Shown: positions 24,333 through 33,413, counted from the first letter of the stretch. The stretch is 64,000 nt of DNA from an uncultured Muribaculaceae bacterium (GCA_934667475.1 CAKUMB010000006.1:1-64000); one strand, 5' to 3'. Notes: generated by a model from the sequence alone, not told the origin. Translations and numbers: made by a program.

Positions 24333-27300
24333 ATGAGTTTATATTCAAGTGCGGTAAAGCGGCCGGTGACCACCATACTGGTGTTTGTGGCGGTGTGCAT
24401 CATAGGCATGTTTTCGCTGCAGAAGCTGCCCATAGACCTCTATCCCGACATCGACACCAACACCATAATGGTGATGACCACCTACCAGGGTGCCAGCGCG
24501 CAAGACATCGAGCAAAACCTCACCCGCCCGCTCGAAAACACGCTCAACTCGGTGCAGCACCTAAAGCACATCACCAGCAAGTCGCGCGAAAACATCTCCG
24601 TCATCACCCTTGAGTTTGAGTACGGCTACGACATTGATGTGCTCACCAACGACGTGCGCGACAAACTCGACATGGTGTCGAGCTATCTGCCCGACGATGC
24701 CGAGACACCAATCATATTCAAGTTTAGCAGCGACATGATTCCTATAGTGCTGCTCTCGGCCAAGGCCGACCAGAGCATGCCCGGCCTATACAAAATTCTC
24801 GACGACAATGTGGCCAATCCGCTGGCGCGCGTCGACGGCGTGGGCTCGGTGTCGATTTCGGGCGCGCCAAAGCGCGAGATCCACATCTATCTCGACCCCG
24901 TGCGCCTCGAGGCCTACGACCTTACCGCCGAGAGCATTGCCAGCCTCATCGGTGCCGAAAACCGCAACATACCCGGCGGCACATTCGACGTGGGCTCGGA
25001 AACCTACTCGCTGCGCGTGCAGGGCGAGTTTAAGGATGCTCAAGACATGGCAAGCATTGTGGTGGGCGTGAGCGGCGGCGGTGTGGTGCACCTCAGCGAC
25101 GTGGCCCGCATCGACGACTCGCTCGAGGAGCGTGCGCAGGAAACCTACAACAATGGCAAGCAGGGCGCAATGATAATCGTGCAGAAGCAGTCGGGTGCCA
25201 ACTCGGTGGAAATCTCCAACAAAATCAAGGAGGTGCTGCCGTCAATTCAGAAGGGCCTGCCGAGCGATGTGAAGCTCGACTACATTGTCGACACCAGCGA
25301 CAACATTCGCAACACCATCAACTCGCTCATCGAGACGGTGCTCTACGCACTGCTGTTTGTGGTGATAGTGGTGTTCTTCTTCCTGGGGCGCTGGCGAGCC
25401 ACCCTCATCATCGTCATCACCATTCCCATCTCGCTTATCGCCTCGTTCATCTACCTTTACGCCACGGGCAACACGCTCAACATCGTGTCGCTGTCGGCAT
25501 TGTCTATCTCAATCGGCATGGTGGTCGACGACGCCATTGTGGTGCTCGAAAACGTGACCACCCACATCGAACGCGGCGCCGACCCCAAGCAGGCGGCCAT
25601 CCACGGCACCAACGAGGTGGCCGTGTCGGTAATAGCCTCCACACTCACCCTGATTGCGGTGTTCTTCCCGCTCACCCTTGTCACCGGCATGACGGGCGTG
25701 CTCTTCCGACAGCTGGGCTGGATGGTGACCATCATGATGATAATATCCACCACCAGCGCACTGTCGCTCACCCCCATGCTGTGCAGCAAGATGCTGCGTC
25801 TCAACCTCAACCCCGGCAAGATGTTCAAAAAGCTCTACAGCCCCGTGGAGAAGGTGCTCGACGCCATCGACAACGGCTATGCCTGGCTGCTCGACCACGC
25901 CGTGACTCACCGCTGGATCACCACCGGCGCGGCCCTGCTGGTGTTTGTGGCCTCGATGTTTATCACCAAGTTCATCGGCAGCGAGTTTTTCCCCACCAGC
26001 GACAACAGCCGTCTGGGAGTGTCGCTCGAGTTGCCCATAGGCAGCCGCGTGGAGCTGGCCCGCGACGTGTGCCAGCGCATCTACGCCGATTGGAAGAAGA
26101 AGTATCCGGAAATCAAGGTGCTCAACTACACGGTGGGCCAGGCCAGCAGCGACAACACCTATGCATCAATGCAAGACAATGGCTCGCACATCATGTCGAT
26201 GAACATCAGCCTCGTCGACCCCGACCAGCGCAAGCGCTCCATCACCGAGATTGCCGCACTCATGCGCGAAGACCTGAGCCACTATCCCGAGCTCACCAAG
26301 TGTCTGGTGAACGTGGGCGGCTCGCGAGGCAGCAGCATGAGCGGCCAGTCGACGCTCAACTATGAAATCTACGGCTACGACTTCGCCGCCACCGACTCGG
26401 TGGCCCAGCGCCTGAAGCGCATTCTGGAGTCGGTGAAGGGAACGGCCGACATCAACATCAGCCGCAGCGACTACCAGCCTGAATACCAGGTCGACTTCGA
26501 CCGCGAGAAGTTGGCCATCTACGGCCTCAACCTGAGCACTGCGGCCAACGCGCTGCGCACGCGCATCAACGGGTCCACGGCCAGCTATTTCCGCGAAGAC
26601 GGCGATGAGTATGACATCAAGGTGATGTATGCGCCCGAAAACCGCCACAGCATCACCGACATCGAAAACATCGTGCTTTACAACGCCATGGGCAAGGGCG
26701 TGCGTCTGAAGGAAGTGGGCAAGGTGGTGGAGCGCTACAATCCGCCCACCATCGAGCGTAAAGACCGCGAGCGCATCATCACCGTGTCGACCGTGGTGCA
26801 GGGTCGCCCCATGAGCGAAATTGTGGCCGACGCCCAGCCGCTCATCGACAACATGGACAAGCCGCAGAACATCAGCATCAACCTCAGCGGCTCGTATGAA
26901 GACCAGCAAGACTCGTTCAGCGACCTGGGCATGCTGGCACTGCTCATCCTCATTCTGGTCTACATAGTCATGGCGTCGCAGTTTGAGTCGTTCTCCTATC
27001 CAGGCATCATCATGACCTCCATCATGTTTGCCTTCTCGGGTGTGGTCCTCATCCTGTGGCTCACGGGCACCAGCCTGAATGTGATGAGCATGATCGGCTC
27101 GATTATGCTTATCGGCATCGTGGTGAAAAACGGCATCGTGCTCATCGACTACATATCGCTCAACCGCGAGCGCGGCATGAGTGTGCGCCGTGCCGTGATC
27201 GACGGCGGCCACTCGCGTCTGCGCCCCGTGGTCATGACCTCGCTCACCACCATCCTCGGCATGGTGCCTATGGCCATAGGCGGCGGCGAGGGCAGCGAGA

Positions 27301-27461
27301 TGTGGCGCCCGATGGGTGTGGCCGTGATAGGCGGCCTCACCTTCTCCACCATACTCACGCTGCTGTTTGTGCCCACTGTCTACACCATTTTCGCCTACAA
27401 CGGCATGCGCCGCCAGCGCCGCAAAATGGCCAAGGCTGCCGCAAGCAAAAAACAACATTGA
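24333..27461 (+). CDS. RND efflux permease (AcrB/HAE1 type)
   Basis: A 1042-aa proton-driven inner-membrane pump of full length. TM1 is TILVFVAVCIIGMFSLQ. The proton-relay Asp pair lies in SIGMVVDDAIVVLENV, and the two periplasmic porter domains and a second six-TM bundle are present. The C-terminus ends in a basic RRQRRKMAKAAASKK tail. Drugs, bile acids or metabolites are possible substrates; the sequence does not decide. Confidence 0.95.
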   Translation: MSLYSSAVKRPVTTILVFVAVCIIGMFSLQKLPIDLYPDIDTNTIMVMTTYQGASAQDIEQNLTRPLENTLNSVQHLKHITSKSRENISVITLEFEYGYDIDVLTNDVRDKLDMVSSYLPDDAETPIIFKFSSDMIPIVLLSAKADQSMPGLYKILDDNVANPLARVDGVGSVSISGAPKREIHIYLDPVRLEAYDLTAESIASLIGAENRNIPGGTFDVGSETYSLRVQGEFKDAQDMASIVVGVSGGGVVHLSDVARIDDSLEERAQETYNNGKQGAMIIVQKQSGANSVEISNKIKEVLPSIQKGLPSDVKLDYIVDTSDNIRNTINSLIETVLYALLFVVIVVFFFLGRWRATLIIVITIPISLIASFIYLYATGNTLNIVSLSALSISIGMVVDDAIVVLENVTTHIERGADPKQAAIHGTNEVAVSVIASTLTLIAVFFPLTLVTGMTGVLFRQLGWMVTIMMIISTTSALSLTPMLCSKMLRLNLNPGKMFKKLYSPVEKVLDAIDNGYAWLLDHAVTHRWITTGAALLVFVASMFITKFIGSEFFPTSDNSRLGVSLELPIGSRVELARDVCQRIYADWKKKYPEIKVLNYTVGQASSDNTYASMQDNGSHIMSMNISLVDPDQRKRSITEIAALMREDLSHYPELTKCLVNVGGSRGSSMSGQSTLNYEIYGYDFAATDSVAQRLKRILESVKGTADINISRSDYQPEYQVDFDREKLAIYGLNLSTAANALRTRINGSTASYFREDGDEYDIKVMYAPENRHSITDIENIVLYNAMGKGVRLKEVGKVVERYNPPTIERKDRERIITVSTVVQGRPMSEIVADAQPLIDNMDKPQNISINLSGSYEDQQDSFSDLGMLALLILILVYIVMASQFESFSYPGIIMTSIMFAFSGVVLILWLTGTSLNVMSMIGSIMLIGIVVKNGIVLIDYISLNRERGMSVRRAVIDGGHSRLRPVVMTSLTTILGMVPMAIGGGEGSEMWRPMGVAVIGGLTFSTILTLLFVPTVYTIFAYNGMRRQRRKMAKAAASKKQH

Positions 27462-27491
27462 CAGTTTTTTTAACTCCGTAAACAAGAAAAA

Positions 27492-27785
27492 ATGAAATCA
27501 GTATTTATAGCATTCGACCAGGCCTATTACGACACTATCACCGACCTGCTGCTGCGCAGCGGCTGCCGCGGCTTCACTGCCTGGGAGCATGTGATGGGGC
27601 GGGGCAGCCACACGGGCGAGCCGCACTATGGCTCACATGCGTGGCCCTCGCTGGCGTCATCTATTCTCACTATAGTCGACGACGACCGCGTCGACCCATT
27701 GCTTGAGGCCCTGCATGCGCTCGACGTGGCCACGCCCAAGTTGGGCCTGCGCGCCTTTGTGTGGGCGGTGGAAAAGTCCATTTAG
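27492..27785 (+). CDS. PG0541-family transporter-associated protein
   Basis: A 97-aa protein that in Bacteroidales often ends RND efflux operons. It reads MKSVFIAFDQAYYDTITDLL and continues with RGFTAWEHVMGRGSHTGEPH and a DDRVDPLLEALHALD helix. The size and layout resemble small PII-like ferredoxin-fold proteins, so a regulatory or accessory role in the pump is plausible but unproven. It starts 30 nt after the permease gene and is the last operon member. Confidence 0.85.
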   Translation: MKSVFIAFDQAYYDTITDLLLRSGCRGFTAWEHVMGRGSHTGEPHYGSHAWPSLASSILTIVDDDRVDPLLEALHALDVATPKLGLRAFVWAVEKSI

Positions 27786-27894
27786 CACAAAACACACAAG
27801 CATGCTGTGGCGCTTCCGCTCCGACATTTGCGGTTGTGGTATGCCCGTTTATGGCTATTTTTGCCCGATTGGCACGATTTTTTGCCTGAAATTG

Positions 27895-27924
27895 TTGCCG
27901 TAAGCAATTAAATGCCTATATTTG
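27895..27924 (+). promoter_or_regulatory. Promoter of the candidate RNA after the efflux operon
   Basis: TTG (27895-27897), 19 nt, TATATTTG (27917-27924). It points into a stretch with no gene. Confidence 0.5.
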
Positions 27925-27930
27925 TGCGTG

Positions 27931-28059
27931 TGTTTTTCATGGTATTAGATTTTAATGTGGAGGCTGTCGCGAGACACCCTTCACTTTTTTTGTGCCCGAG
28001 TGGGGGCATAAAGCAGCATCGGCGGAACCTGTAAAGCGTAGGTTCCGCCGATGCTGCTT
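27931..28059 (+). ncRNA. Candidate small structured RNA
   Basis: A stretch of about 130 nt from a predicted promoter to a strong hairpin, with no convincing reading frame. It contains TGTC-GCGA-GACA (27965-27976), a hairpin with a GNRA tetraloop. TGCCC/GGGCA (27993-28008) and a perfect 20-bp terminal stem (28011-28030 with 28040-28059) follow. There is no T-run after the last stem on this strand. The final hairpin could instead belong only to the convergent def gene. Confidence 0.35.
28011..28059. terminator. 20-bp hairpin between the efflux operon and def
   Basis: A perfect 20-bp stem beginning AAGCAGCATC with a 9-nt loop. It lies 19 nt past the def stop on the minus strand and probably serves as a terminator there. 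Confidence 0.7.
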
Positions 28060-28077
28060 GTGTGCAGGTGCGTGGTG

Positions 28078-28650
28078 TTAGTGCTTGTGTGCGGGCTTGA
28101 AGCCCTTGGTGCGGTAGCTGCAGCGCACTTTGCCCTTCACAATGTTGTTGAGCTTGGAGCGTATCAGCTGCTTGCGTATGGGCGACACGCGGTCTACATA
28201 CAGGATGCCGTCCAAATGGTCGCACTCATGCTGAATCACGCGTGCCAGGTATCCCTCTACGTCCTCCTCGTGGGTCTCCCAGTTCTCGTCGGTGTATTTT
28301 ATGTGCAGCTTCTCGTGTCGCGTCACATTCTCGCTCACGCCGGGCACGCTCAGGCAGCCCTCTTCGCGGGTCATGGCCTTGCTGTCCTCGTCGATGGTGA
28401 GCTCGGGGTTGATGAGCACCATTTTGCGTCCCTTGAGCTCAGGGAAGCGGTCGGAGATCACATCCACGTCGATATACACCAGGCGAATGTTGTGCCCCAC
28501 CTGCGGTGCGGCAATGCCTATTCCGTCGCTTGAATACATGGTCTCCTTCATGTCGCCGATCAGCTCTTGCAGCTTGGGGTAGTCCTTGGTCACAGACTCC
28601 GACACTTTTCGCAGCACTGGGTGACCGTAAAGATATATGGGTAGTATCAT
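28078..28650 (-). CDS. def: Peptide deformylase
   Basis: Removes the N-formyl group from new proteins; a metal enzyme of 190 aa. All three motifs are present: GIGIAAPQVG, EEGCLSVPGV (Cys ligand) and QHECDHLDG (HExxH-type, two His ligands). A basic C-terminal tail (KGFKPAHKH) is seen. It follows ruvX on the same strand by 61 nt and is probably co-transcribed. Confidence 0.96.
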   Translation of the reverse strand: MILPIYLYGHPVLRKVSESVTKDYPKLQELIGDMKETMYSSDGIGIAAPQVGHNIRLVYIDVDVISDRFPELKGRKMVLINPELTIDEDSKAMTREEGCLSVPGVSENVTRHEKLHIKYTDENWETHEEDVEGYLARVIQHECDHLDGILYVDRVSPIRKQLIRSKLNNIVKGKVRCSYRTKGFKPAHKH

Positions 28651-28711
28651 AAAAAATTTTCTTTATTGTGTTGTTTTGTTCTTGTTTGTATCATGAATCA
28701 TTTCCCGCCGT

Positions 28712-29146
28712 TCACAGCTCCATGCCTGGGCAGCCCTTGGCGCTTTGCAGGTAGTCGGTGAGTATGATGGTGGCCGCTATCGAGTCCACCCGGGCCTTGT
28801 CGCGGCGGTCGCTCTTCTTCATGCCGCCGTCAATCATGGCGCGGTGGGCAATTGTGGAGGTGAACCGCTCGTCATACATTGTTATGGGCATGTCGGGCAT
28901 CTCCTTTTTCAGGCGGTTGACAAATGGGGTGATGTAGCGCATGCTCTCCGACGGTTCGCCGTTGAGCTGCCGCGGCAGCCCTATCACTATGCGCTCCACC
29001 TGCTCGCGTGCCGTGTAGTCTTTTATGTACTGCATCAGCGTGTGTGTGGGCACAGTCTCCAGCCCGTTGGCGATTATTTGCAGCGGGTCGGTCACGGCAA
29101 TGCCCGTGCGCTTGCGTCCGTAGTCAATTCCCAGAATCCTTGCCAT
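28712..29146 (-). CDS. ruvX: RuvX/YqgF Holliday-junction resolvase-like protein
   Basis: A 144-aa RNase H-fold protein, in other bacteria linked to 16S rRNA 5' processing and recombination. The N-terminal strand LGIDYGRKRTGIAV carries the first catalytic Asp. IVIGLPRQLNGEPS and TMYDERFTSTIAH (Glu) follow, then DSIAATIILTDYL near the end with the last Asp. It lies between rho (13 nt upstream) and def. Confidence 0.92.
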   Translation of the reverse strand: MARILGIDYGRKRTGIAVTDPLQIIANGLETVPTHTLMQYIKDYTAREQVERIVIGLPRQLNGEPSESMRYITPFVNRLKKEMPDMPITMYDERFTSTIAHRAMIDGGMKKSDRRDKARVDSIAATIILTDYLQSAKGCPGMEL

Positions 29147-29159
29147 AGGCTTGAGGTGC

Positions 29160-31232
29160 TTAGCGGTTCATGGTGAGCAGCAGCTCCTGATTGTTGCGCG
29201 TGCGCTCCATCTCCTTCTTTATCAGCTCCATAGCTTCCACCGAAGTGCGGTCGCTCAAGAAGTTGTTGCGCAGCACCCACATGCGGTTGAGGGTCTCCTT
29301 CGACAGCAGCAGGTCGTCGCGGCGCGTGCTCGACGCCATAATGTCTACGGCGGGGAATATGCGCTTGTTGGCCAGTTTGCGGTCGAGTTGCAGTTCCATG
29401 TTGCCGGTGCCCTTGAATTCCTCAAATATCACTTCGTCCATCTTCGAGCCGGTCTCGATAAGGGCGGTGGCAATGATAGTGAGGCTGCCGCCGTTTTCAA
29501 TGTTGCGCGCAGCGCCGAAGAATCGCTTGGGGCGCTGCAGGGCGTTGGCGTCGACACCACCCGAGAGAATCTTGCCCGATGCCGGCGAAATGGTGTTGTA
29601 GGCGCGGGCCAGGCGGGTTATGGAGTCGAGCAGAATCACCACGTCGTGGCCGCATTCCACCATGCGCTTGGCCTTTTGCAGCACCAGGTCGGCAATTTTC
29701 ACGTGGCGGTCAGCGGGTTCGTCGAATGTCGAGGCAATAACCTCGGCATTGACGCTGCGTGCCATGTCGGTCACCTCCTCGGGGCGCTCGTCGATGAGCA
29801 GTATTATCATGTAGGTGTCGGGGTGGTTCTCCGATATCACGTTGGCAATATCTTTCAGCAGCACCGTCTTGCCGGCCTTTGGCGGAGCCACTATGAGGCC
29901 GCGCTGGCCCTTGCCGATGGGGGCAAACAGGTCGACGATGCGTGTGGATATGCACTGGCGCTTGTGGCTTTCGAGGTCGAACTTCTCGTCGGGGAACAGT
30001 GGCACCAGGTGTTCAAAGGGCACGCGGTCGCGCACAAACTCGGGCTTGCGGCCGTTAATCAGCTTCACCTCGCACATGGGGAAGTATTTCTCACCCTCCT
30101 TGGGAGGGCGAATGGTGCACTCCACCACGTCGCCTGTTTTGAGACCGCTGTTTTTGATTTGCGACTGCGACACATAAATGTCGTCGGGCGAGGTCAGGTA
30201 GTTGTAGTCCGACGAGCGCAGAAATCCGTATCCGTCGGGCATCACCTCCAGCACTCCGCATCCGTCAAGAATTCCGTCGAAGTCATATGGGTTGTTGCTG
30301 TATGGGTTGTCGTTTTGCGTGGCTGCCTGCTGCTGGCTCTTTTTGCCCTTTTTCTTTTTGGGCTCTTTCTCGGCCTTTGGCTCTTGAATCACGATAGGGG
30401 CCTTGGCGGCCTCTTCGGCAGCTATGCGGCGCTCTTCCTCGGCGCGGCGTGCGGCCTCCTCGCGCTCTTCCTGGGTGCGGGGCTTAAACGTCTGCATGGG
30501 GCGTGCGCCGAAGAATGAGTCGAAAGCCGATGTGTCGTGCCGCTTCGGCTGCTGCTTGGGCTGCTGAGGCTGTCCGAAGAATTCCTGGAATTCGCTGCTC
30601 GGCTTCTTGGGCTCGGCTGCTGGTGCTGCCTGCTGCCCGTCGGGGGTTGCCTGAGGCTCGGCTGCAGGGGCGGTGGGCTGCTCGGCTGCCTGCTGCTTGG
30701 GCTCGGCTGCTGTGGGCTGTGCGGCCGGTTCGGACTGCGGCTGTGCAGCCTCGGCGCTTTGCTCGGCGGCTGCATTCTTGCTCTCGGCCTCCTTTGCTGC
30801 CGCCGCTTTTGCCTCAGCCTCTTTCACAGCCTTGGGCTTGCGTCCGGGCTTGCCCTTGGGTTTCTCGGTCTTGTCGGTGTCGGCGGTTGTTGCGGCTTCG
30901 GTGGCATTTTTGCGTGGGCGTCCGGGACGGCGCTTCACAGGGGCTTCGCCGCTGGCGGGCTGCTCGGCTGCCTTCTTTTTGCTTTCTTTGCTCTCGGCCT
31001 TGTCGGCCGCGGGCTTGTCGGCAGCCTCTTTCGCAGCCTTGGGCTTGCGTCCGGGCTTGCCCTTCGGCTTCTCGGCCTTGGGCGCATCGCTCTTAACCGA
31101 GTCGATGGCCTGCTGGTCGAGAATGTCGTATATGAGCGTGTCTTTGTCTAAATTCTCGTTCAGGCCCATTTTCTTGGCTATGCTCTTCAAATCGGAGTCG
31201 GTCATAGCCTGTAGGTCAGTTATGCTGTACAT
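29160..31232 (-). CDS. rho: Transcription termination factor Rho with a large disordered insert
   Basis: A 690-aa hexameric RNA helicase, much longer than the roughly 420-aa E. coli form. The N-terminal Rho helical domain (residues 1-40) is followed by about 260 residues of Lys/Pro/Ala/Glu/Gln-rich disordered sequence. This insert has repeated GRKPKA-type, AT-hook-like motifs (KGKPGRKPKA occurs twice) and Q-rich stretches. The RNA-binding and ATPase core begins near residue 305 (NPYDFDGILDG). It includes Walker A GLIVAPPKAGKTVLLKDIA and LIDERPEEVTDM. Long inserts are known in Bacteroidota Rho proteins. Upstream lies a C-rich leader of about 400 nt. Confidence 0.96.
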   Translation of the reverse strand: MYSITDLQAMTDSDLKSIAKKMGLNENLDKDTLIYDILDQQAIDSVKSDAPKAEKPKGKPGRKPKAAKEAADKPAADKAESKESKKKAAEQPASGEAPVKRRPGRPRKNATEAATTADTDKTEKPKGKPGRKPKAVKEAEAKAAAAKEAESKNAAAEQSAEAAQPQSEPAAQPTAAEPKQQAAEQPTAPAAEPQATPDGQQAAPAAEPKKPSSEFQEFFGQPQQPKQQPKRHDTSAFDSFFGARPMQTFKPRTQEEREEAARRAEEERRIAAEEAAKAPIVIQEPKAEKEPKKKKGKKSQQQAATQNDNPYSNNPYDFDGILDGCGVLEVMPDGYGFLRSSDYNYLTSPDDIYVSQSQIKNSGLKTGDVVECTIRPPKEGEKYFPMCEVKLINGRKPEFVRDRVPFEHLVPLFPDEKFDLESHKRQCISTRIVDLFAPIGKGQRGLIVAPPKAGKTVLLKDIANVISENHPDTYMIILLIDERPEEVTDMARSVNAEVIASTFDEPADRHVKIADLVLQKAKRMVECGHDVVILLDSITRLARAYNTISPASGKILSGGVDANALQRPKRFFGAARNIENGGSLTIIATALIETGSKMDEVIFEEFKGTGNMELQLDRKLANKRIFPAVDIMASSTRRDDLLLSKETLNRMWVLRNNFLSDRTSVEAMELIKKEMERTRNNQELLLTMNR

Positions 31233-31645
31233 ATTAAAATTATATGGTTGTTGCTTTTATATAAATGTCTATTTTTGTTATATTCTCAACTGCTCTGTGC
31301 GCGGCATGTGCGTGGCTGTGGCCCGCATGTGGTGCAGTGGCTGTGCCTGCTGCTCGCGTGCAATGTGAATTGTTTGCTTTGATTGGTCGCTTTCTCGCTG
31401 GACTCCCGTGTCAGGAAGTTCCCTCCTTGTGGCGGGTGAATGCTGTGGTTGTGGGAATGAATGACACTGGCAAGCCGAAATATAACACAGCTCAAAAGTG
31501 TGATTGCTATTTCAAATAAAGCTCAAAAATTAATGTTAAGAGTGTGGAAATGCGATGCCGTAGGCTCTTTTGCGTGTCAGCCGTCGTGCCGGACGCTTTT
31601 GTGTGCGCCTGCAGGCCGGGCTGCGGGCCGATTTCCTTGCGAATT
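31233..31645 (-). promoter_or_regulatory. Long C-rich leader of rho (possible autoregulatory rut region)
   Basis: Between the predicted start near 31645 and the rho ATG lie about 410 nt with no convincing gene. In the minus-strand sense, roughly 31285-31480 is rich in C and A and poor in G (for example CCACATGCGGGCCACAGCC). This is the composition Rho binds. Autogenous termination by Rho in its own leader is known in other bacteria; its operation here is inference. Confidence 0.45.
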
Positions 31646-31651
31646 GTAGTG

Positions 31652-31682
31652 CAAAGATAAGTATATTATTGGTATCAACAAA
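31652..31682 (-). promoter_or_regulatory. Predicted rho promoter
   Basis: Minus strand TTTG (31679-31682), 19 nt, TATCTTTG (31652-31659), a full match to consensus. Confidence 0.65.
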
Positions 31683-31785
31683 AAAATGCACACCATTTTT
31701 GCCCCAATGGCGCTGCATAATCCCCAATTGGGGCGCAAAACGGCCAAAAACGGATGGAAAATTTCCGTAATTGCAAAACAATTAC

Positions 31786-31793
31786 TAATTTTG
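31786..31793 (+). promoter_or_regulatory. -7 box of rpmE2
   Basis: TAATTTTG, with TTTC 20 nt upstream as a weak -33. It gives a leader of about 70 nt for the L31 gene. Confidence 0.45.
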
Positions 31794-31872
31794 CATGCCA
31801 TTACAAAAAATCGGTGCCTACCAACACCGGCTTTTAGTAGTATTATAACGTTATAAAAAAGAGATTACAAAA

Positions 31873-32124
31873 ATGAAAAAAGGTATTCATCCCGAAAACT
31901 ACCGCGAAGTTGTTTTCAAGGACATGTCTAACGACGAGACTTTCATCACTCGTTCAACAGTGGCTTCAAAGGAGACTATTGAACTCGAAGGCAAAACATA
32001 TCCTCTGGTGAAGCTTGAAATCACCAGCTCTTCGCACCCCTTCTTCACCGGTAAGCAGAAGCTTGTTGACACCGCCGGTCGTGTCGATAAGTTCCTCAGC
32101 CGCTACGGCAACCGCAAGAAGTAA
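31873..32124 (+). CDS. rpmE2: Ribosomal protein bL31, type B
   Basis: An 83-aa large-subunit protein. It begins MKKGIHPENYREVVF and ends VDKFLSRYGNRKK. It has no cysteines, so it is the zinc-independent (type B) form. Codon choice (ttc, cgt, aag, ctc) is that of a highly expressed gene, unlike its neighbours. It is monocistronic with its own terminator. Confidence 0.96.
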   Translation: MKKGIHPENYREVVFKDMSNDETFITRSTVASKETIELEGKTYPLVKLEITSSSHPFFTGKQKLVDTAGRVDKFLSRYGNRKK

Positions 32125-32158
32125 CCACATTCACGCGAAGCCATCAGGCCAACCGCAT

Positions 32159-32195
32159 AAAACTGCGACTCACGCATGCGAGCCGCAGTTTTTTT
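32159..32195 (+). terminator. Terminator of rpmE2
   Basis: AAAACTGCG (32159-32167) pairs with CGCAGTTTT (32184-32192), inside a run of Ts, with an inner CTC/GAG dyad. Confidence 0.85.
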
Positions 32196-32292
32196 GTGCC
32201 AACCGTTTTAAGCACAAATGCACACCATAATGCTAAAATGTTGCCCCTGAATGTTAAAATATTCGCTGAAAATGCTTAATTTTGTGCTGATT

Positions 32293-33195
32293 ATGGAACA
32301 ACGCCGCAAACTCTACGCAATCATCAATCCCTATTCGGGCACTCACAGCAAGGATGCCATTCCCGCTGCGCTCAAGCGCGCCATCGACCCGCAACGCTGG
32401 CAGCTGAAGGTGGGCGTCATCGACCGCAACAGCCACCTGCAGCAAATGGCCGCCGAGGCCATCGCCGAAAACTACGACGGAGTGATAGCCGTGGGCGGCG
32501 ACGGCACCGTCAATGGGGTGGCGGCCGCTTTGCGCGGCTCGCGCGTGGCACTGGGCATAGTGCCGTGCGGCTCGGGCAACGGCCTTGCGCGCCACCTGCA
32601 GATTCCCGTCAACGTCGACAAGTCGCTGGCCATAATCAATGCCGGCAACATCGAGGACTTTGACTACTGCACCGTCAATGGACGCCCGTTTTTCTGCACT
32701 TGCGGCATGGGCTTCGACGCCCAGGTGGCCGAGCGATTCTCGCACGAGGGCCGCCGCGGCCCCGTCACCTACCTCAAGTCGGCCTTCATGGAATACGTCA
32801 AGTTCCACCACGAGCAATACCGCATCGAAATCAATGGCACCACCATGTTCGAGAACGCCTTTGTCATAGCCTGCGCCAATGCCTCGCAGTATGGCAACAA
32901 CGCCTACATTGCCCCCAAGGCCAGCATGCGCGACGGCCTCATCGATGTGGTGGTGATTCACCCCTTCATGCCAATCGTGGCCCCCATAGTGGGGCTCAAA
33001 CTCTTCACTCGCAACATCGACAAGGACATAAACATAAGCACCTACACCACATCGCGCCTCAAAATCTACCGCAACGCGCCCGGGGTGATGCACCTCGACG
33101 GCGAGCCGGTGGAGATGCCATCAGAACTCGACATCAAGTGCCATCCGCAGGGCATCAAAATCTTCTGCCCGGCCGACGCCGCCTCGGAGGTGTAG
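32293..33195 (+). CDS. Diacylglycerol kinase-family lipid kinase
   Basis: A 300-aa soluble DagK/YegS-type kinase that phosphorylates diacylglycerol or a related lipid (sphingoid lipids are possible in Bacteroidales). The nucleotide motif is AVGGDGTVNGVAAAL, followed by VPCGSGNGLARHL and the C-terminal MHLDGEPVEMP. I chose the ATG at 32293. A TAATTTTG box at 32277-32284 ends 8 nt before it, so the mRNA would be leaderless or nearly so; an upstream ATG at 32251 would lie before the promoter. Confidence 0.9.
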   Translation: MEQRRKLYAIINPYSGTHSKDAIPAALKRAIDPQRWQLKVGVIDRNSHLQQMAAEAIAENYDGVIAVGGDGTVNGVAAALRGSRVALGIVPCGSGNGLARHLQIPVNVDKSLAIINAGNIEDFDYCTVNGRPFFCTCGMGFDAQVAERFSHEGRRGPVTYLKSAFMEYVKFHHEQYRIEINGTTMFENAFVIACANASQYGNNAYIAPKASMRDGLIDVVVIHPFMPIVAPIVGLKLFTRNIDKDINISTYTTSRLKIYRNAPGVMHLDGEPVEMPSELDIKCHPQGIKIFCPADAASEV

Positions 33196-33239
33196 CCGCC
33201 GACCGCCGTCCTGCATCCATATTAAAGCAGTTCCTTTCC

Positions 33240-33276
33240 TACCGGTTTTTTACTGCCGCTTTGTGAAAAATCGGTA
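33240..33276 (+). terminator. Hairpin after the lipid kinase gene
   Basis: TACCGGTTTTTT (33240-33251) pairs imperfectly with AAAAATCGGTA (33266-33276). A second hairpin, AAAAGCC (33350-33356) with GGCTTTT (33366-33372), lies in the leader of the next operon. Confidence 0.4.
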
Positions 33277-33413
33277 ACACCGTGCCGTGTCGCCGAAAAA
33301 ATCGCCCGTTTTGCTTGTGCGGTAGCATTTTAATTCGTAAATTCGTAGCAAAAGCCACACTAAGCGGCTTTTAGGAATTATTTAACTAATTAATAAACCT
33401 GTAACATCTTGCA

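Noticed and set aside
29160..31232. Rho insert as a separate gene or a sequencing artefact
   Set aside because: The frame is continuous, and long low-complexity inserts are known in Bacteroidota Rho proteins.
31286..31495. Short minus-strand frame (69 aa) in the rho leader
   Set aside because: The residue composition (His, Ser, Thr, Cys rich) reflects the C-rich RNA, and no start signal is seen. A regulatory leader explains it better.
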